Assembly (NCBI GenBank): GCA_030147645.1
Contig: JASBUY010000311.1
Span: 1 to 9,453, forward strand
Source of the DNA: Aquabacter sp.
Lineage (GTDB): Bacteria; Pseudomonadota; Alphaproteobacteria; Rhizobiales; Xanthobacteraceae
Direction: 5' to 3'
DNA length: 9,453 nucleotides
Every line of letters begins with the position of its first letter. The stretch's first letter is position 1. Positions 1 through 6,930 of this stretch are shown piece by piece. The position numbers and the translations under genes are program-made. Below the pieces are notes generated by a model. The model did not search any database. It was not told where the DNA came from and saw only the letters and a list, made by a program, of their open reading frames with translations.

Positions 1-227
1 GCTTCGACGCGGGCGAGTTCACCACCAAGCCGTTCGTTCACGAGTATTGGGAAGAGGTGTTCCTGGTCTCTGGCGACCTCACGGTCGGCAATGACGACAA
101 GGGCGAGGGCGGCGAGAGCTTTCCCCCCTTCACCTATGCGGTGCGTCCCCCGGGCGCCGTGCATGGGCCGTTCAAGTCGGAAAAGGGCTGCATCCTGCTG
201 GAAATCCACTATTTCGATCCTGCCTGA
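1..227 (+). CDS. Cupin-domain protein, C-terminal part (5' end outside window)
   Basis: The frame is open from base 3 and ends with TGA at 225-227, giving the last 74 residues of a small protein whose start lies to the left of the window. Two cupin motifs are visible. The first is a His followed by Glu and Gly (VHEYWEEVFLVSG, residues 12-24 of the visible part); it has Phe where the first His of the usual HxH pair would be. The second is a PPGAVHG stretch containing the canonical P-x-G-x-x-H. This leaves two His and one Glu as likely metal ligands in a single-domain beta-barrel. The ending (EIHYFDPA) is typical of small cytoplasmic cupins found beside catabolic genes. Many are dioxygenases, isomerases or anti-sigma-like sensors, so the reaction cannot be named. 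The gene runs in the same direction as the amidase 52 bases downstream, but a terminator separates them. Confidence 0.8.
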   Translation, partial: FDAGEFTTKPFVHEYWEEVFLVSGDLTVGNDDKGEGGESFPPFTYAVRPPGAVHGPFKSEKGCILLEIHYFDPA

Positions 228-241
228 TTCTTTTCTCTCCG

Positions 242-265
242 CCCGCGCCCCCGGCGCGGGTTTTT
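242..265 (+). terminator. Intrinsic terminator after the cupin gene
   Basis: A perfect 8-bp GC stem (CCCGCGCC at 242-249 with GGCGCGGG at 253-260) closes a three-base CCC loop and is followed at once by five T (261-265). It starts 15 bases after the cupin stop codon and ends 15 bases before the amidase ATG. It would end the cupin transcript, so the amidase must depend on read-through or on a very close promoter. Confidence 0.75.
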
Positions 266-279
266 GCGCGCGCGGTGCC

Positions 280-1641
280 ATGACCTCCCAGACGCCCACT
301 CTCGCTTCCCTCGCAAAGGACCTCGCCAGCGGGCGCACCAGCGCCGTTGCTCTGCTGGAGGACTGCCTGGCCCGTATCGATGACGCGGCGGGCGAGGGCG
401 CGCGCGCCTTCACGCGGGTCGACCGGATCGCCGCGCGCGCGGCGGCCGAGGCGCAGGACCGCCTGCGCGCGGCGGGCGCGCAGGGCTCGCCCTTCGCCGG
501 CATCCCGCTCGCCATCAAGGACCTGTTCGACGTGGCGGGTGAAGTGACCACCGCCGGCTCGCGGGTGCTGGCGGATGATGAACCCGCCAAAGCTGACGCG
601 CCCGCCGTGGCGCGGCTGCGCCGGGCCGGCTTCGTCCATGTGGGCCGCACCAATATGACCGAGTTCGCCTATTCCGGGCTCGGCATGAACCCGCATTATG
701 GCGACCCGCGCGCGCCCTTCGAGCGCGCCGTGGGGCGCGTCTCGGGCGGCTCAACCTCGGGCGGCGCGGTGGCGGTGGCGGACGCCATGGCCCATGCCGC
801 GCTCGGCACCGATACGGGCGGCTCCTGCCGCATCCCGGCCGCCTTCTGCGGCATTGTCGGTTTCAAGCCCACGGCGCGGCGCGTGCCGCTGGAGGGTGCC
901 TTCCCGCTCTCCGGCTCGCTGGATTCCATCGGCCCGCTGGCGCGCTCGGTCGCCTGCTGCGCGGCGCTGGACGCGCTTCTGGCCGGCTCTGTGCCCGCCC
1001 CCCTCGAGCCGCGTCCGCTCCAGGGACTGCGCCTCCTGGTGCCCACGACGGTCGCGCTGGACGAACTTGATCCAGAAGTGGCCGAAGCGTTCGAGGCGGC
1101 GGTCGATCGCCTGTCGCAGGCCGGCGCGCACATCACCTCCGCGCCGGTGCCGGAATTCGCCGAGGTGGCGGGCATCAATGCCAAAGGCGGCTTCACTGCC
1201 GCCGAGAGCTATGCGGTCCACCGCGCGCTGCTGGAAACGCACGAGGCCGCCTATGACCCGCGCGTGTCGGTGCGCATCAAGCGCGGCGCCGGCCAGTCGG
1301 CGGCAGACTATCTCGACCTGATCGCCGCCCGCCGCAGCCTGATCGCCCGCGCGCAGACGCGCCTTTCGCCCTATGACGCGCTGCTGATGCCCACGGTCGC
1401 GATCCTCCCCCCGCGCATCGCCGACCTCGCGGACGAGGCTGCCTATGGGCGGGCAAACCTGCTGGCCCTGCGCAATCCCACTCTCATCAACATGATCGAC
1501 GGCTGCGCCCTCTCCTTGCCGCTCTCCGGTCCCGGCGGCGCACCCGTCGGGCTGATGCTGGCGGGATTGGCCGGTTCGGACGCGGACATCCTCGCCATCG
1601 GCGCCGCCATGGAGGCGGCGCTGGCGCGGTTCAGCATGTGA
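280..1641 (+). CDS. Amidase-signature family hydrolase
   Basis: A 453-residue protein, normal length for the amidase-signature (AS) family, which hydrolyses amide C-N bonds in the cytoplasm. The catalytic triad is complete: Lys80 (GIPLAIKDLFDV), cis-Ser158 (SGGSTSGG) and nucleophile Ser182 (GTDTGGSCRIPAAFCG). The 24-residue spacing between the two serines matches FAAH and malonamidase E2. The C-terminal half (APVGLMLAG, about 430-440) is also family-typical. There is no signal peptide or membrane segment. The frame is open upstream to ATG 91, but the preceding 63 codons overlap the cupin gene and read as arginine/proline-rich shadow sequence. ATG 280 starts the normal family N-terminus (LASLAKDLASGRTSAVALLEDCL), although no good Shine-Dalgarno precedes it. 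The absence of gatB/gatC argues against GatA of the tRNA amidotransferase. The substrate is unknown. Proximity to an amino-acid-type importer and a DUF2848 gene suggests catabolism of an imported amide, which is inference. Confidence 0.9.
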   Translation: MTSQTPTLASLAKDLASGRTSAVALLEDCLARIDDAAGEGARAFTRVDRIAARAAAEAQDRLRAAGAQGSPFAGIPLAIKDLFDVAGEVTTAGSRVLADDEPAKADAPAVARLRRAGFVHVGRTNMTEFAYSGLGMNPHYGDPRAPFERAVGRVSGGSTSGGAVAVADAMAHAALGTDTGGSCRIPAAFCGIVGFKPTARRVPLEGAFPLSGSLDSIGPLARSVACCAALDALLAGSVPAPLEPRPLQGLRLLVPTTVALDELDPEVAEAFEAAVDRLSQAGAHITSAPVPEFAEVAGINAKGGFTAAESYAVHRALLETHEAAYDPRVSVRIKRGAGQSAADYLDLIAARRSLIARAQTRLSPYDALLMPTVAILPPRIADLADEAAYGRANLLALRNPTLINMIDGCALSLPLSGPGGAPVGLMLAGLAGSDADILAIGAAMEAALARFSM

Positions 1642-1670
1642 GGGCGGCGGGCAGCCCCGTCCCAATCGCA

Positions 1671-1699
1671 CCGGGTTTCGCAGAATCCGGCAGATTTTT
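1671..1699 (+). terminator. Probable intrinsic terminator of the amidase gene
   Basis: CCGGGTTT (1671-1678) pairs with GAATCCGG (1683-1690) around a CGCA loop, giving 8 bp that include two G-U pairs. CAGA and then five T (1695-1699) follow. It lies 30 bases after the amidase stop. The stem is weaker than that at 242-265 and the T run is offset by four bases, so confidence is moderate. Confidence 0.5.
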
Positions 1700-1743
1700 C
1701 CAAGTTTTGGGTGTTCCGCTTGCCTCGTGCCAAAAATAAAACC
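1691..1743 (+). other. AT-rich intergenic patch, possible promoter area
   Basis: This is the most AT-rich stretch of the gap between the amidase and the methyltransferase, with runs such as TTTTT, TTTTGG and CAAAAATAAAA. In such GC-rich DNA it is a natural place for the methyltransferase promoter. I could not fit a convincing -35/-10 pair: TTGGGT at 1707 and AAAAAT at 1732 are 19 bases apart and match the consensus poorly. A small CCAA-GTT-TTGG inverted repeat (1700-1710) is also present. No promoter is claimed. Confidence 0.25.
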
Positions 1744-1765
1744 GCATCCGGCGCGCGCATGGGCT

Positions 1766-1812
1766 AGAGCACGGTCCGGTCAGGTCGGTTCAACCGGATC
1801 GGATCGGGCTCT
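1766..1812. repeat. 47-base imperfect palindrome, likely dispersed intergenic repeat
   Basis: AGAGC (1766-1770) pairs with GCTCT (1808-1812). After one A/G mismatch, CGGTCCGGTC (1772-1781) pairs with GATCGGATCG (1797-1806), including two G-U pairs. A four-base left-arm bulge (1782-1785) follows, then the inner core CGGTTCAACCG (1786-1796). There is no T tract on either side, so it is not a simple terminator. The layout, an AGAGC...GCTCT frame enclosing GATCCGG-like repeats, resembles the palindromic intergenic repeats scattered through many Hyphomicrobiales genomes. That resemblance is from memory and no second copy lies in this window. Confidence 0.5.
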
Positions 1813-1864
1813 CAGGCGCGCCTGCGCCATGGAGCGACAGCGACAGACCCAAGGCAGGTGACAG

Positions 1865-3409
1865 GTGGCCCACTGGACTTCGGGATATGTCGAAGACCTC
1901 CTCTATATGTCGGGATTCTACCGGCACCTGACGCCGGCCATGCTCGGCTTCTCGGCCCTGGTTCACCGCCGCAGATACGAGGCCGAGGCGCCCCATCTCA
2001 CGTATTGCGAACTGGGCTGCGGCCAGGGCTTTACCGCCAATCTGCTCGCCGCCGCCAATCCGCGCATGGATTTCCATGCGATGGACTTCAATCCCGGCCA
2101 TATCGCCAATGCCCGGCGCCTCGCGGCGGATGCGGGCCTTGGCAACGTACATTTCCATGAGCGCGCCTTCGCCGACTTCGCCGCGGAACCGGGGGTGCCG
2201 CAGGACTTCGACATCATCGCGCTGCATGGCGTCTTCAGTTGGATCTCGCCGGAAAACCGCGCCCATATCGTCGACTTCATCGCGAGGCGGCTGAAACCGG
2301 GCGGGCTCGTCTGTCTGAGCTACAATGCCATGCCGGGATGGGCCGTTACCCTGCCGTTGCGCCGCCTTCTGGTGGACCGCGCCGCCACTTCCAACGGACC
2401 GATCGAGCCGCGCATCGAGGACGCGCTCGCCTTCGCAAAGACGCTGGCCGAGGCCGAGGCCGGCTTCTTTAAGATGAACCGGGCGGCGGACGCGCGGCTC
2501 CAGTCGCTCTCGCCGCTGTCGCGGACCTATCTCGCCCACGAATATTTCAACCGCGACTGGACCCCGCTCTATTTCGAGGACGTGGCGAACGAACTGGCCG
2601 AGGCCAAGCTCGGTTATGTGGGCTCCATGAACCTCATCGATGCGATGGATGACCTCTCGCTCACGCCCGCGCAGCGCGACGTGCTGGAGCGCGAAGCCGA
2701 TCCCATCCGGCGCGAGGCGGTGCGCGACTTCCTTGTGAACCAGATGTTCCGATCCGACCTCTTCGGGAAGGGAACGCCGGCCCACTCCGAACGGAGCGCC
2801 GCCGGCATCTGGCTTCAGACCCGCTTCGTTCTGTCGATGGCGCACGCGCATATTCCGGCGAGCGCCAAGTCGCGCCTCGGAGAGATCGACCTTCAGGCCG
2901 ACCCGTTTCGCGCGCTTCTTTCGGCATTCTCGGCCGGGCCGAGATCGGTGCGCGACCTTCTCACCGCCAATGCGGCGCCCGACCTGAACTGGGGGCAGGT
3001 TCTTCACGGGCTCACTGTGTTGGTGGGCGCGGGCCATCTCCAGCCCTGCCTCGGCGCGGCGGCGGAGGCCGACGGGATCGAAACCTGCAAGGCGTTCAAC
3101 CGTGCGGTCTGCGCACATGCGGAAGAGAGCGAAGACCACCAGTTCCTGGCGTCCCCAGTGACCGGGGGCGGCGTTGCAGTGAGCCGCGCGGAGCGCCTGT
3201 TCCTCCTGGCGCGCAGCGAGGGACAAACCGACGCCGCCGCCTGGGCGGACTTCGCCTGGCAGGTCCTCGCGCCGCAGGGCCAGCGTGTGCTGAAGGACGG
3301 CCAGATGCTGGAGACGGAGGCGGGCAACCGGGCCGAATTGCTGGAGCAGGCCGCGCATTTCGAGCGCGTTCGCCTGCCGACCTTTGACACGCTGAAGGTT
3401 ACCTTCTGA
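1865..3409 (+). CDS. SAM-dependent methyltransferase with methyltransferase regulatory (PKMT-type) domain
   Basis: A 514-residue cytoplasmic protein. Residues about 45-150 form a class I Rossmann methyltransferase: motif I is CELGCGQG (48-55), the acidic ribose-binding residue is probably Asp74 (HAMDFNP), and FDIIALHGVFSWIS (115-128) is the motif IV region. Residues about 215-265 (YLAHEYFNRDW, then YFEDVANELAEAKLGYVGS) match the predicted methyltransferase regulatory domain (PF10119), also seen in rickettsial protein-lysine methyltransferases. Residues about 345-395 look like a winged helix, and a tail from about 439 ends in RLPTFDTLKVTF. The N-terminal W-T-S-G-Y-V is typical of the family. 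The start must be GTG 1865, because the only nearby upstream in-frame ATG (1829) runs into TGA at 1859-1861; AGGTG (1856-1860) can serve as Shine-Dalgarno. The target is unknown; protein lysine or a surface glycan are possibilities. The gene is convergent with the GntR gene and shows no functional link to the transporter. Confidence 0.87.
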   Translation: MAHWTSGYVEDLLYMSGFYRHLTPAMLGFSALVHRRRYEAEAPHLTYCELGCGQGFTANLLAAANPRMDFHAMDFNPGHIANARRLAADAGLGNVHFHERAFADFAAEPGVPQDFDIIALHGVFSWISPENRAHIVDFIARRLKPGGLVCLSYNAMPGWAVTLPLRRLLVDRAATSNGPIEPRIEDALAFAKTLAEAEAGFFKMNRAADARLQSLSPLSRTYLAHEYFNRDWTPLYFEDVANELAEAKLGYVGSMNLIDAMDDLSLTPAQRDVLEREADPIRREAVRDFLVNQMFRSDLFGKGTPAHSERSAAGIWLQTRFVLSMAHAHIPASAKSRLGEIDLQADPFRALLSAFSAGPRSVRDLLTANAAPDLNWGQVLHGLTVLVGAGHLQPCLGAAAEADGIETCKAFNRAVCAHAEESEDHQFLASPVTGGGVAVSRAERLFLLARSEGQTDAAAWADFAWQVLAPQGQRVLKDGQMLETEAGNRAELLEQAAHFERVRLPTFDTLKVTF

Positions 3410-3449
3410 CCCACAGCGGCGTCCCTGGCACGCTCTTGAAAATCCCGAT

Positions 3450-3465
3450 CGCAGGATCGCCTGCG
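3450..3465 (-). terminator. Weak stem-loop between convergent genes
   Basis: CGCAGG (3450-3455) and CCTGCG (3460-3465) form a 6-bp stem around ATCG in the 72-base gap between the methyltransferase and GntR stop codons. On the - strand it is followed by ATCGGG and then TTTT, so it could help end the importer operon transcript. The stem is short and the T run is offset. There is no T run on the + strand. Confidence 0.25.
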
Positions 3466-3481
3466 CCCCCCGCATCAATCC

Positions 3482-4150
3482 TCAAAGCTGGCGCTTCAGA
3501 TTGTCCGCGAAGGACTGGATATGCGCCCGCACCGCCGCCTCGGCGGCGGCGGGATCGCGCGAGCGCAGGGCCTCGACGATGGCGGCATGTTCGTCCACGA
3601 CCCGGCGATGATGGGCGGGTGCGCGCAGCGAGACGAACCAGACCCGCTGGGCGCGTTCGTGCAGGTTGCGCAGGATCTCGCCCAGCACGGGATTGCCGGC
3701 AGCGGTAGAGATGGCGCCGTGGAAGTCCCGGTCGAGCGCCATGAGGGTCACCACGTCGCGCGCCGCCGCCGCCCGCGCGCCCTGCGCCACATTCTCGTTG
3801 AGGGCGGCGAGTTGCGCCGGCTCGGCCCGTTCCGCCGCAAGGCGCGCGCACAGGCCTTCATTGAGCAGGCGCACTTCCACCATGTCGCGCACCTCGTCCT
3901 GGGAGATGGGGCGCACGATGATGCCCTTGCGGGGCAGCACCTCCACGAGGCCGTCGCGCATCAGCCGGTCGAAGGCCTGGCGCACCGGGGTCCGCCCGAA
4001 GCCGAGCGTGGCGGAGACAGTGGCTTCGCTCAGCGCCTCGCCGGGGCGGAACAGGCACATGATGATGCGCTGCTTGATGACCTCATAGGCCTCGTCGCGC
4101 AGGGAGCGGGGCGCCTGCGTTTCCTTCGCCTCCAGGACCGCCATGCTCAT
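3482..4150 (-). CDS. GntR-family transcriptional regulator, FCD (FadR/VanR) subfamily
   Basis: A 222-residue DNA-binding regulator of usual length for the family. Residues about 16-80 are the winged helix-turn-helix: RPGEALSE (35-42), the recognition region GFGRTPVRQAFDRL (50-63) and the wing VLPRKGIIV (71-79). Residues about 85-215 are the all-helical FCD ligand domain with the usual metal site complete: Asp140 and His144 (LDRDFH), His188 (DEHAAI) and His210 (RAHI). FCD regulators normally bind small carboxylates and repress the neighbouring catabolic genes. As the last gene of the operon it probably controls the importer and perhaps the amidase; this is inference, and I found no clear GntR operator in the visible gaps. 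The start has two candidates, Met1 (4150) and Met3 (4144). The Shine-Dalgarno lies 5 and 11 bases away respectively, so Met1 is preferred but not certain. Confidence 0.9.
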   Translation of the reverse strand: MSMAVLEAKETQAPRSLRDEAYEVIKQRIIMCLFRPGEALSEATVSATLGFGRTPVRQAFDRLMRDGLVEVLPRKGIIVRPISQDEVRDMVEVRLLNEGLCARLAAERAEPAQLAALNENVAQGARAAAARDVVTLMALDRDFHGAISTAAGNPVLGEILRNLHERAQRVWFVSLRAPAHHRRVVDEHAAIVEALRSRDPAAAEAAVRAHIQSFADNLKRQL

Positions 4151-4155
4151 CCTCG

Positions 4156-4162
4156 CCTCCTT
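4156..4162 (-). promoter_or_regulatory. Strong ribosome binding site of the GntR gene
   Basis: AAGGAGG on the - strand sits in the 21-base gap after the DUF2848 stop codon, 5 bases before ATG 4150 and 11 before ATG 4144. It supports independent, efficient translation of the regulator from the operon mRNA. Confidence 0.75.
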
Positions 4163-4171
4163 AGCGCCCGC

Positions 4172-4855
4172 TTACCCCACCACCGGCAGGACCGCCACGT
4201 CATAGCCATGACGGATCGCGCGACCCAGCACCGGGTCCTCGATCTCGAACTCGAACCGCTCCGCCGGCCGGATGCCGCCATGGGCGGCCAGCGTGCCGCA
4301 GAACATGGCAGCGTCCTTCAGCGGGGCGCCGTAGAGCGCCAGCACCTCGTCGGGCGGCAGCATGGCGGCGACCGAGCCCTCCTGGTAGAGCACGCGCGCG
4401 CCGTCGATCACCGCATGGGCGCGCAGGATGAGCCTGTCCCAATGGGGCAGCACGTCATCCAGCAGCCAGAGGTCGCGCGCCACGGGCTTGTCGCACATCT
4501 GCTTGGAAACGGTGATGTTGTAGGTCTCGACCTTGCGGTCGGTATGGTCCGAGCCGATGCCGAGATAGAGCCGTCCGTCCGATTCCAGCAGCATGAACTC
4601 CACTTCGCCGGACGAATGGGGACCGCTGCATTCGATGCGGTCCGACGTGGTGAGGCGCGCCGCAGCGACACGGTAATAGATGGGCGTGGATGCGGGCCGG
4701 GTGACGCCCAGTTCCTCCAATTCGCGGATGTGCTTCTCCAGCGCCGCCTTGTCGCGGCCGGTCCAGCCGGCGATCACCGCGCCGGTGAGCGTGAAGGTCT
4801 TTTCCTCGGACAGCCCGTCCGCATGGACGGTGAAGGTAAGCGCCGTGCCGGACAT
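4172..4855 (-). CDS. DUF2848 family protein, probable FAH-fold enzyme
   Basis: A 227-residue protein matching the uncharacterised DUF2848 family (IAGWTGRD, then SSGEVE, GSDHTDRKVE, SKQMCDKPVA, VLYQEGS). Numbered from the upstream Met (4873), the order of motifs parallels fumarylacetoacetate hydrolases. SGEVE with Glu90/Glu92 corresponds to the E-x-E metal pair. GIGSDHTDRKVE (105-116) corresponds to the G-x-D-x-[ST]-x-R stretch. SKQMCDKPVA (123-132) resembles the K-S/G-F-D-x-x-x-P segment, DGARVLYQEGSVAAML (157-172) the N-G-E-x-x-Q-x-G-x-x-x-x-M segment, and CGTLAAHGG (192-200) the TGTPxGVG turn. A divalent-metal hydrolase, lyase or decarboxylase is therefore likely, but the reaction is unknown. 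The frame opens at ATG 4873, but GGAG (4862-4865) is 6 bases before ATG 4855, whereas no good site precedes 4873. No signal peptide is evident. It is last-but-one in the importer operon, 21 bases before the GntR gene, so a catabolic role is likely. Confidence 0.82.
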   Translation of the reverse strand: MSGTALTFTVHADGLSEEKTFTLTGAVIAGWTGRDKAALEKHIRELEELGVTRPASTPIYYRVAAARLTTSDRIECSGPHSSGEVEFMLLESDGRLYLGIGSDHTDRKVETYNITVSKQMCDKPVARDLWLLDDVLPHWDRLILRAHAVIDGARVLYQEGSVAAMLPPDEVLALYGAPLKDAAMFCGTLAAHGGIRPAERFEFEIEDPVLGRAIRHGYDVAVLPVVG

Positions 4856-4861
4856 CACATA

Positions 4862-4865
4862 CTCC
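4862..4865 (-). promoter_or_regulatory. Ribosome binding site favouring ATG 4855 for the DUF2848 gene
   Basis: GGAG on the - strand (within ACGGAG) ends 6 bases before the ATG at 4855-4853. The earlier in-frame ATG at 4873 is preceded by TCCCTTTTGCT, which has no Shine-Dalgarno character. This places the start six codons inside the longest open frame. Confidence 0.5.
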
Positions 4866-4895
4866 GTACGCATAGCAAAAGGGATCGCAAAAGGA

Positions 4896-4935
4896 CGGAT
4901 CGGCGCGCCGGTCAGGGCATTGGCGCGCCGATCCG
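4896..4935 (-). terminator. Perfect 14-bp hairpin between binding-protein and DUF2848 genes
   Basis: CGGATCGGCGCGCC (4896-4909) and GGCGCGCCGATCCG (4922-4935) are exact reverse complements around a 12-base loop. On the - strand the stem is followed by TCCTTTTGCG, a short interrupted T run, so it can act as a partial terminator or as a 3' barrier protecting the upstream binding-protein mRNA. It ends 23 bases before the longest DUF2848 frame and 41 before the preferred start. A dyad operator is a less likely alternative, as the arms are unusually long. Confidence 0.55.
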
Positions 4936-4936
4936 C

Positions 4937-4979
4937 AAGGGCCGGCCCGGAAGAAAGGGGGTCCGTTCGGCCGGCCTTT
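4937..4979 (-). terminator. Second hairpin directly after the binding-protein gene
   Basis: AAGGGCCGGCC (4937-4947) pairs with GGCCGGCCTTT (4969-4979) over 11 bp with one G-U. An inner CGGA/TCCG stem (4948-4951 with 4962-4965) extends it, with a three-base bulge. It begins 13 bases after the binding-protein stop codon and abuts the next hairpin, from which it is separated by one base. On the - strand it is followed only by GCGG, with no T run, so on its own it looks more like an mRNA-stabilising stem than a terminator. Confidence 0.45.
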
Positions 4980-4992
4980 CAGGCGAGACGGG

Positions 4993-6165
4993 TCAGTTCG
5001 GCATACGGGTATCGAGCAGCGTCCATTTCCCGTCCTTCACCTCCAGGATGTAGACGGGTTTGACGGCGTCGTTGTCGGTGAAGGAGATAGAGCCTTCGAG
5101 CGCCTGGTAATCCTTCAGCTTGGCCAGCTGGTCGCGGATCGCGGTGCGCTCCTCGGCCAGCTTCGCCTTGTCGCCGGTCACGCCCGCGCGCTTCATCGCT
5201 TCCGAATAGAGATAGACGATGTCGTAGACCGAGGCGTCCATCTGGTTGGGATCGGTGCGGTTCATGCCGGCCGCCTTGGTGCGCTTGCCGAACTCCTCCG
5301 TGAAGGCCTTGGTGGTGGCATTCACATCGGGGAAGAAGGTGGTGCCGATGGTAAGCTTGTCGCCGGCGCCGTCCATGCGCTTGGGCAGTTCGGGATCGGC
5401 GATGGTCGTGCCGCCGATGAGGCGGGTGGAGACACCCTGGCGCTTCAATTCCTTGGCGAGATTGATGGCGCCCTCCGGCGGCGAGCCGAGGCCCACCACG
5501 TCGGGATTCATCTGCTTCAACTGCGCCACCTGGGGCGAGAGATCGAAGGCGGCGAGCTGGAAGTCCACCGAGCCCTTGAGCGGGATGCCGTATTTCTCGA
5601 ACAGCTTGGGAATGACCACGGTGCCGATGGACTTCGACACCACGTCGTCCGTGGCATAGGCGGCGGCGCCCGAAGCGGTGGGCAGCTTCTTGTCCTTCAA
5701 CGCGCCGATCACCTGATCGATGACGCGGCCCTCGTCCGTGGTGTTGCGGAAGCCGTAGGTGAAGCCCTTGGTGAGGCCCGGCGCGGACGAGGCCATGGAC
5801 ATCTGGGCGATGCCCTCGCGCTCGCCCACGGGGAATGTGGTGCGCACCTCGGAGGAGGAGAACGGCCCGATCACGGCCAGCGCATTGTCGTCCTGCGCGA
5901 AGCGGCGCAACGCGGTGGTCGCCTGCTTGGGATCGCCGGCGGTGTCGAACTTCACCACCTTGATCTTCTTGCCGTTGATGCCGCCCTTCTTGTTGATCTC
6001 TTCCACCGCCATGTCGACGGCCACCTCATTGGTGTTGGCGAGGCTCACATAGGGGCCGCTCTTGGCCATCATGTAGCCGAGCACCAGTTCGTCTTCCGCG
6101 CGCGCGGCCCCGGCGGCAACGAGCGCCGCCAGCATGGTGGCGCCCAACAGCAGATTGCGCTTCAT
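4993..6165 (-). CDS. Periplasmic substrate-binding protein, LivK-like (Peripla_BP_6)
   Basis: A 390-residue precursor. A Sec signal peptide is clear: MKRN, a hydrophobic core LLLGATMLAALVAAGAA, and an A-R-A site, with cleavage expected after Ala23. The mature protein is a type I periplasmic binding protein: GYMMAKSGPYVSLANTNEVAVD (30-51) in the first lobe, then GGINGKKI, DTAGDPKQATTALRRF, VIGPFSSSEV (98-107) and SMASSAPGLT in the ligand cleft. It would deliver a small amino-acid-like solute to LivHM. The retained serines in SSSE and ASSAP resemble positions that grip the alpha-carboxylate in LIV-binding proteins, but the substrate cannot be read from this. GAGGAG lies 9 bases before ATG 6165. 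The gene follows livF by 24 bases; having the binding protein last of the five importer genes is less usual than having it first. Two hairpins follow its stop codon, suggesting higher mRNA abundance for this gene. Confidence 0.92.
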   Translation of the reverse strand: MKRNLLLGATMLAALVAAGAARAEDELVLGYMMAKSGPYVSLANTNEVAVDMAVEEINKKGGINGKKIKVVKFDTAGDPKQATTALRRFAQDDNALAVIGPFSSSEVRTTFPVGEREGIAQMSMASSAPGLTKGFTYGFRNTTDEGRVIDQVIGALKDKKLPTASGAAAYATDDVVSKSIGTVVIPKLFEKYGIPLKGSVDFQLAAFDLSPQVAQLKQMNPDVVGLGSPPEGAINLAKELKRQGVSTRLIGGTTIADPELPKRMDGAGDKLTIGTTFFPDVNATTKAFTEEFGKRTKAAGMNRTDPNQMDASVYDIVYLYSEAMKRAGVTGDKAKLAEERTAIRDQLAKLKDYQALEGSISFTDNDAVKPVYILEVKDGKWTLLDTRMPN

Positions 6166-6189
6166 CTTCCGACACTCCTCTGAAGGTTC

Positions 6190-6927
<738 letters not shown>

Positions 6928-6930
6928 GGG

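Noticed and set aside
91..279. Extension of the amidase frame upstream to an ATG at 91
   Set aside because: It overlaps the cupin gene in another frame, runs through the terminator, and encodes an Arg/Pro/Cys-rich segment with no amidase homology; the family N-terminus begins at 280.
751..1671. Antisense open frame of 306 codons opposite the amidase
   Set aside because: A codon-bias shadow of the amidase; no domain, no ribosome binding site and no room for a promoter.
1790..3478. Long antisense open frame of 562 codons opposite the methyltransferase
   Set aside because: It lies opposite a gene with clear methyltransferase motifs, has shadow-type composition (Arg, Gly, His, Glu rich) and shows no recognisable domain.
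3521..5053. Long + strand open frame of 510 codons opposite the GntR and DUF2848 genes
   Set aside because: It crosses three real gene features on the other strand, including the tandem hairpins, and its His/Arg/Gly-rich translation has no recognisable domain.
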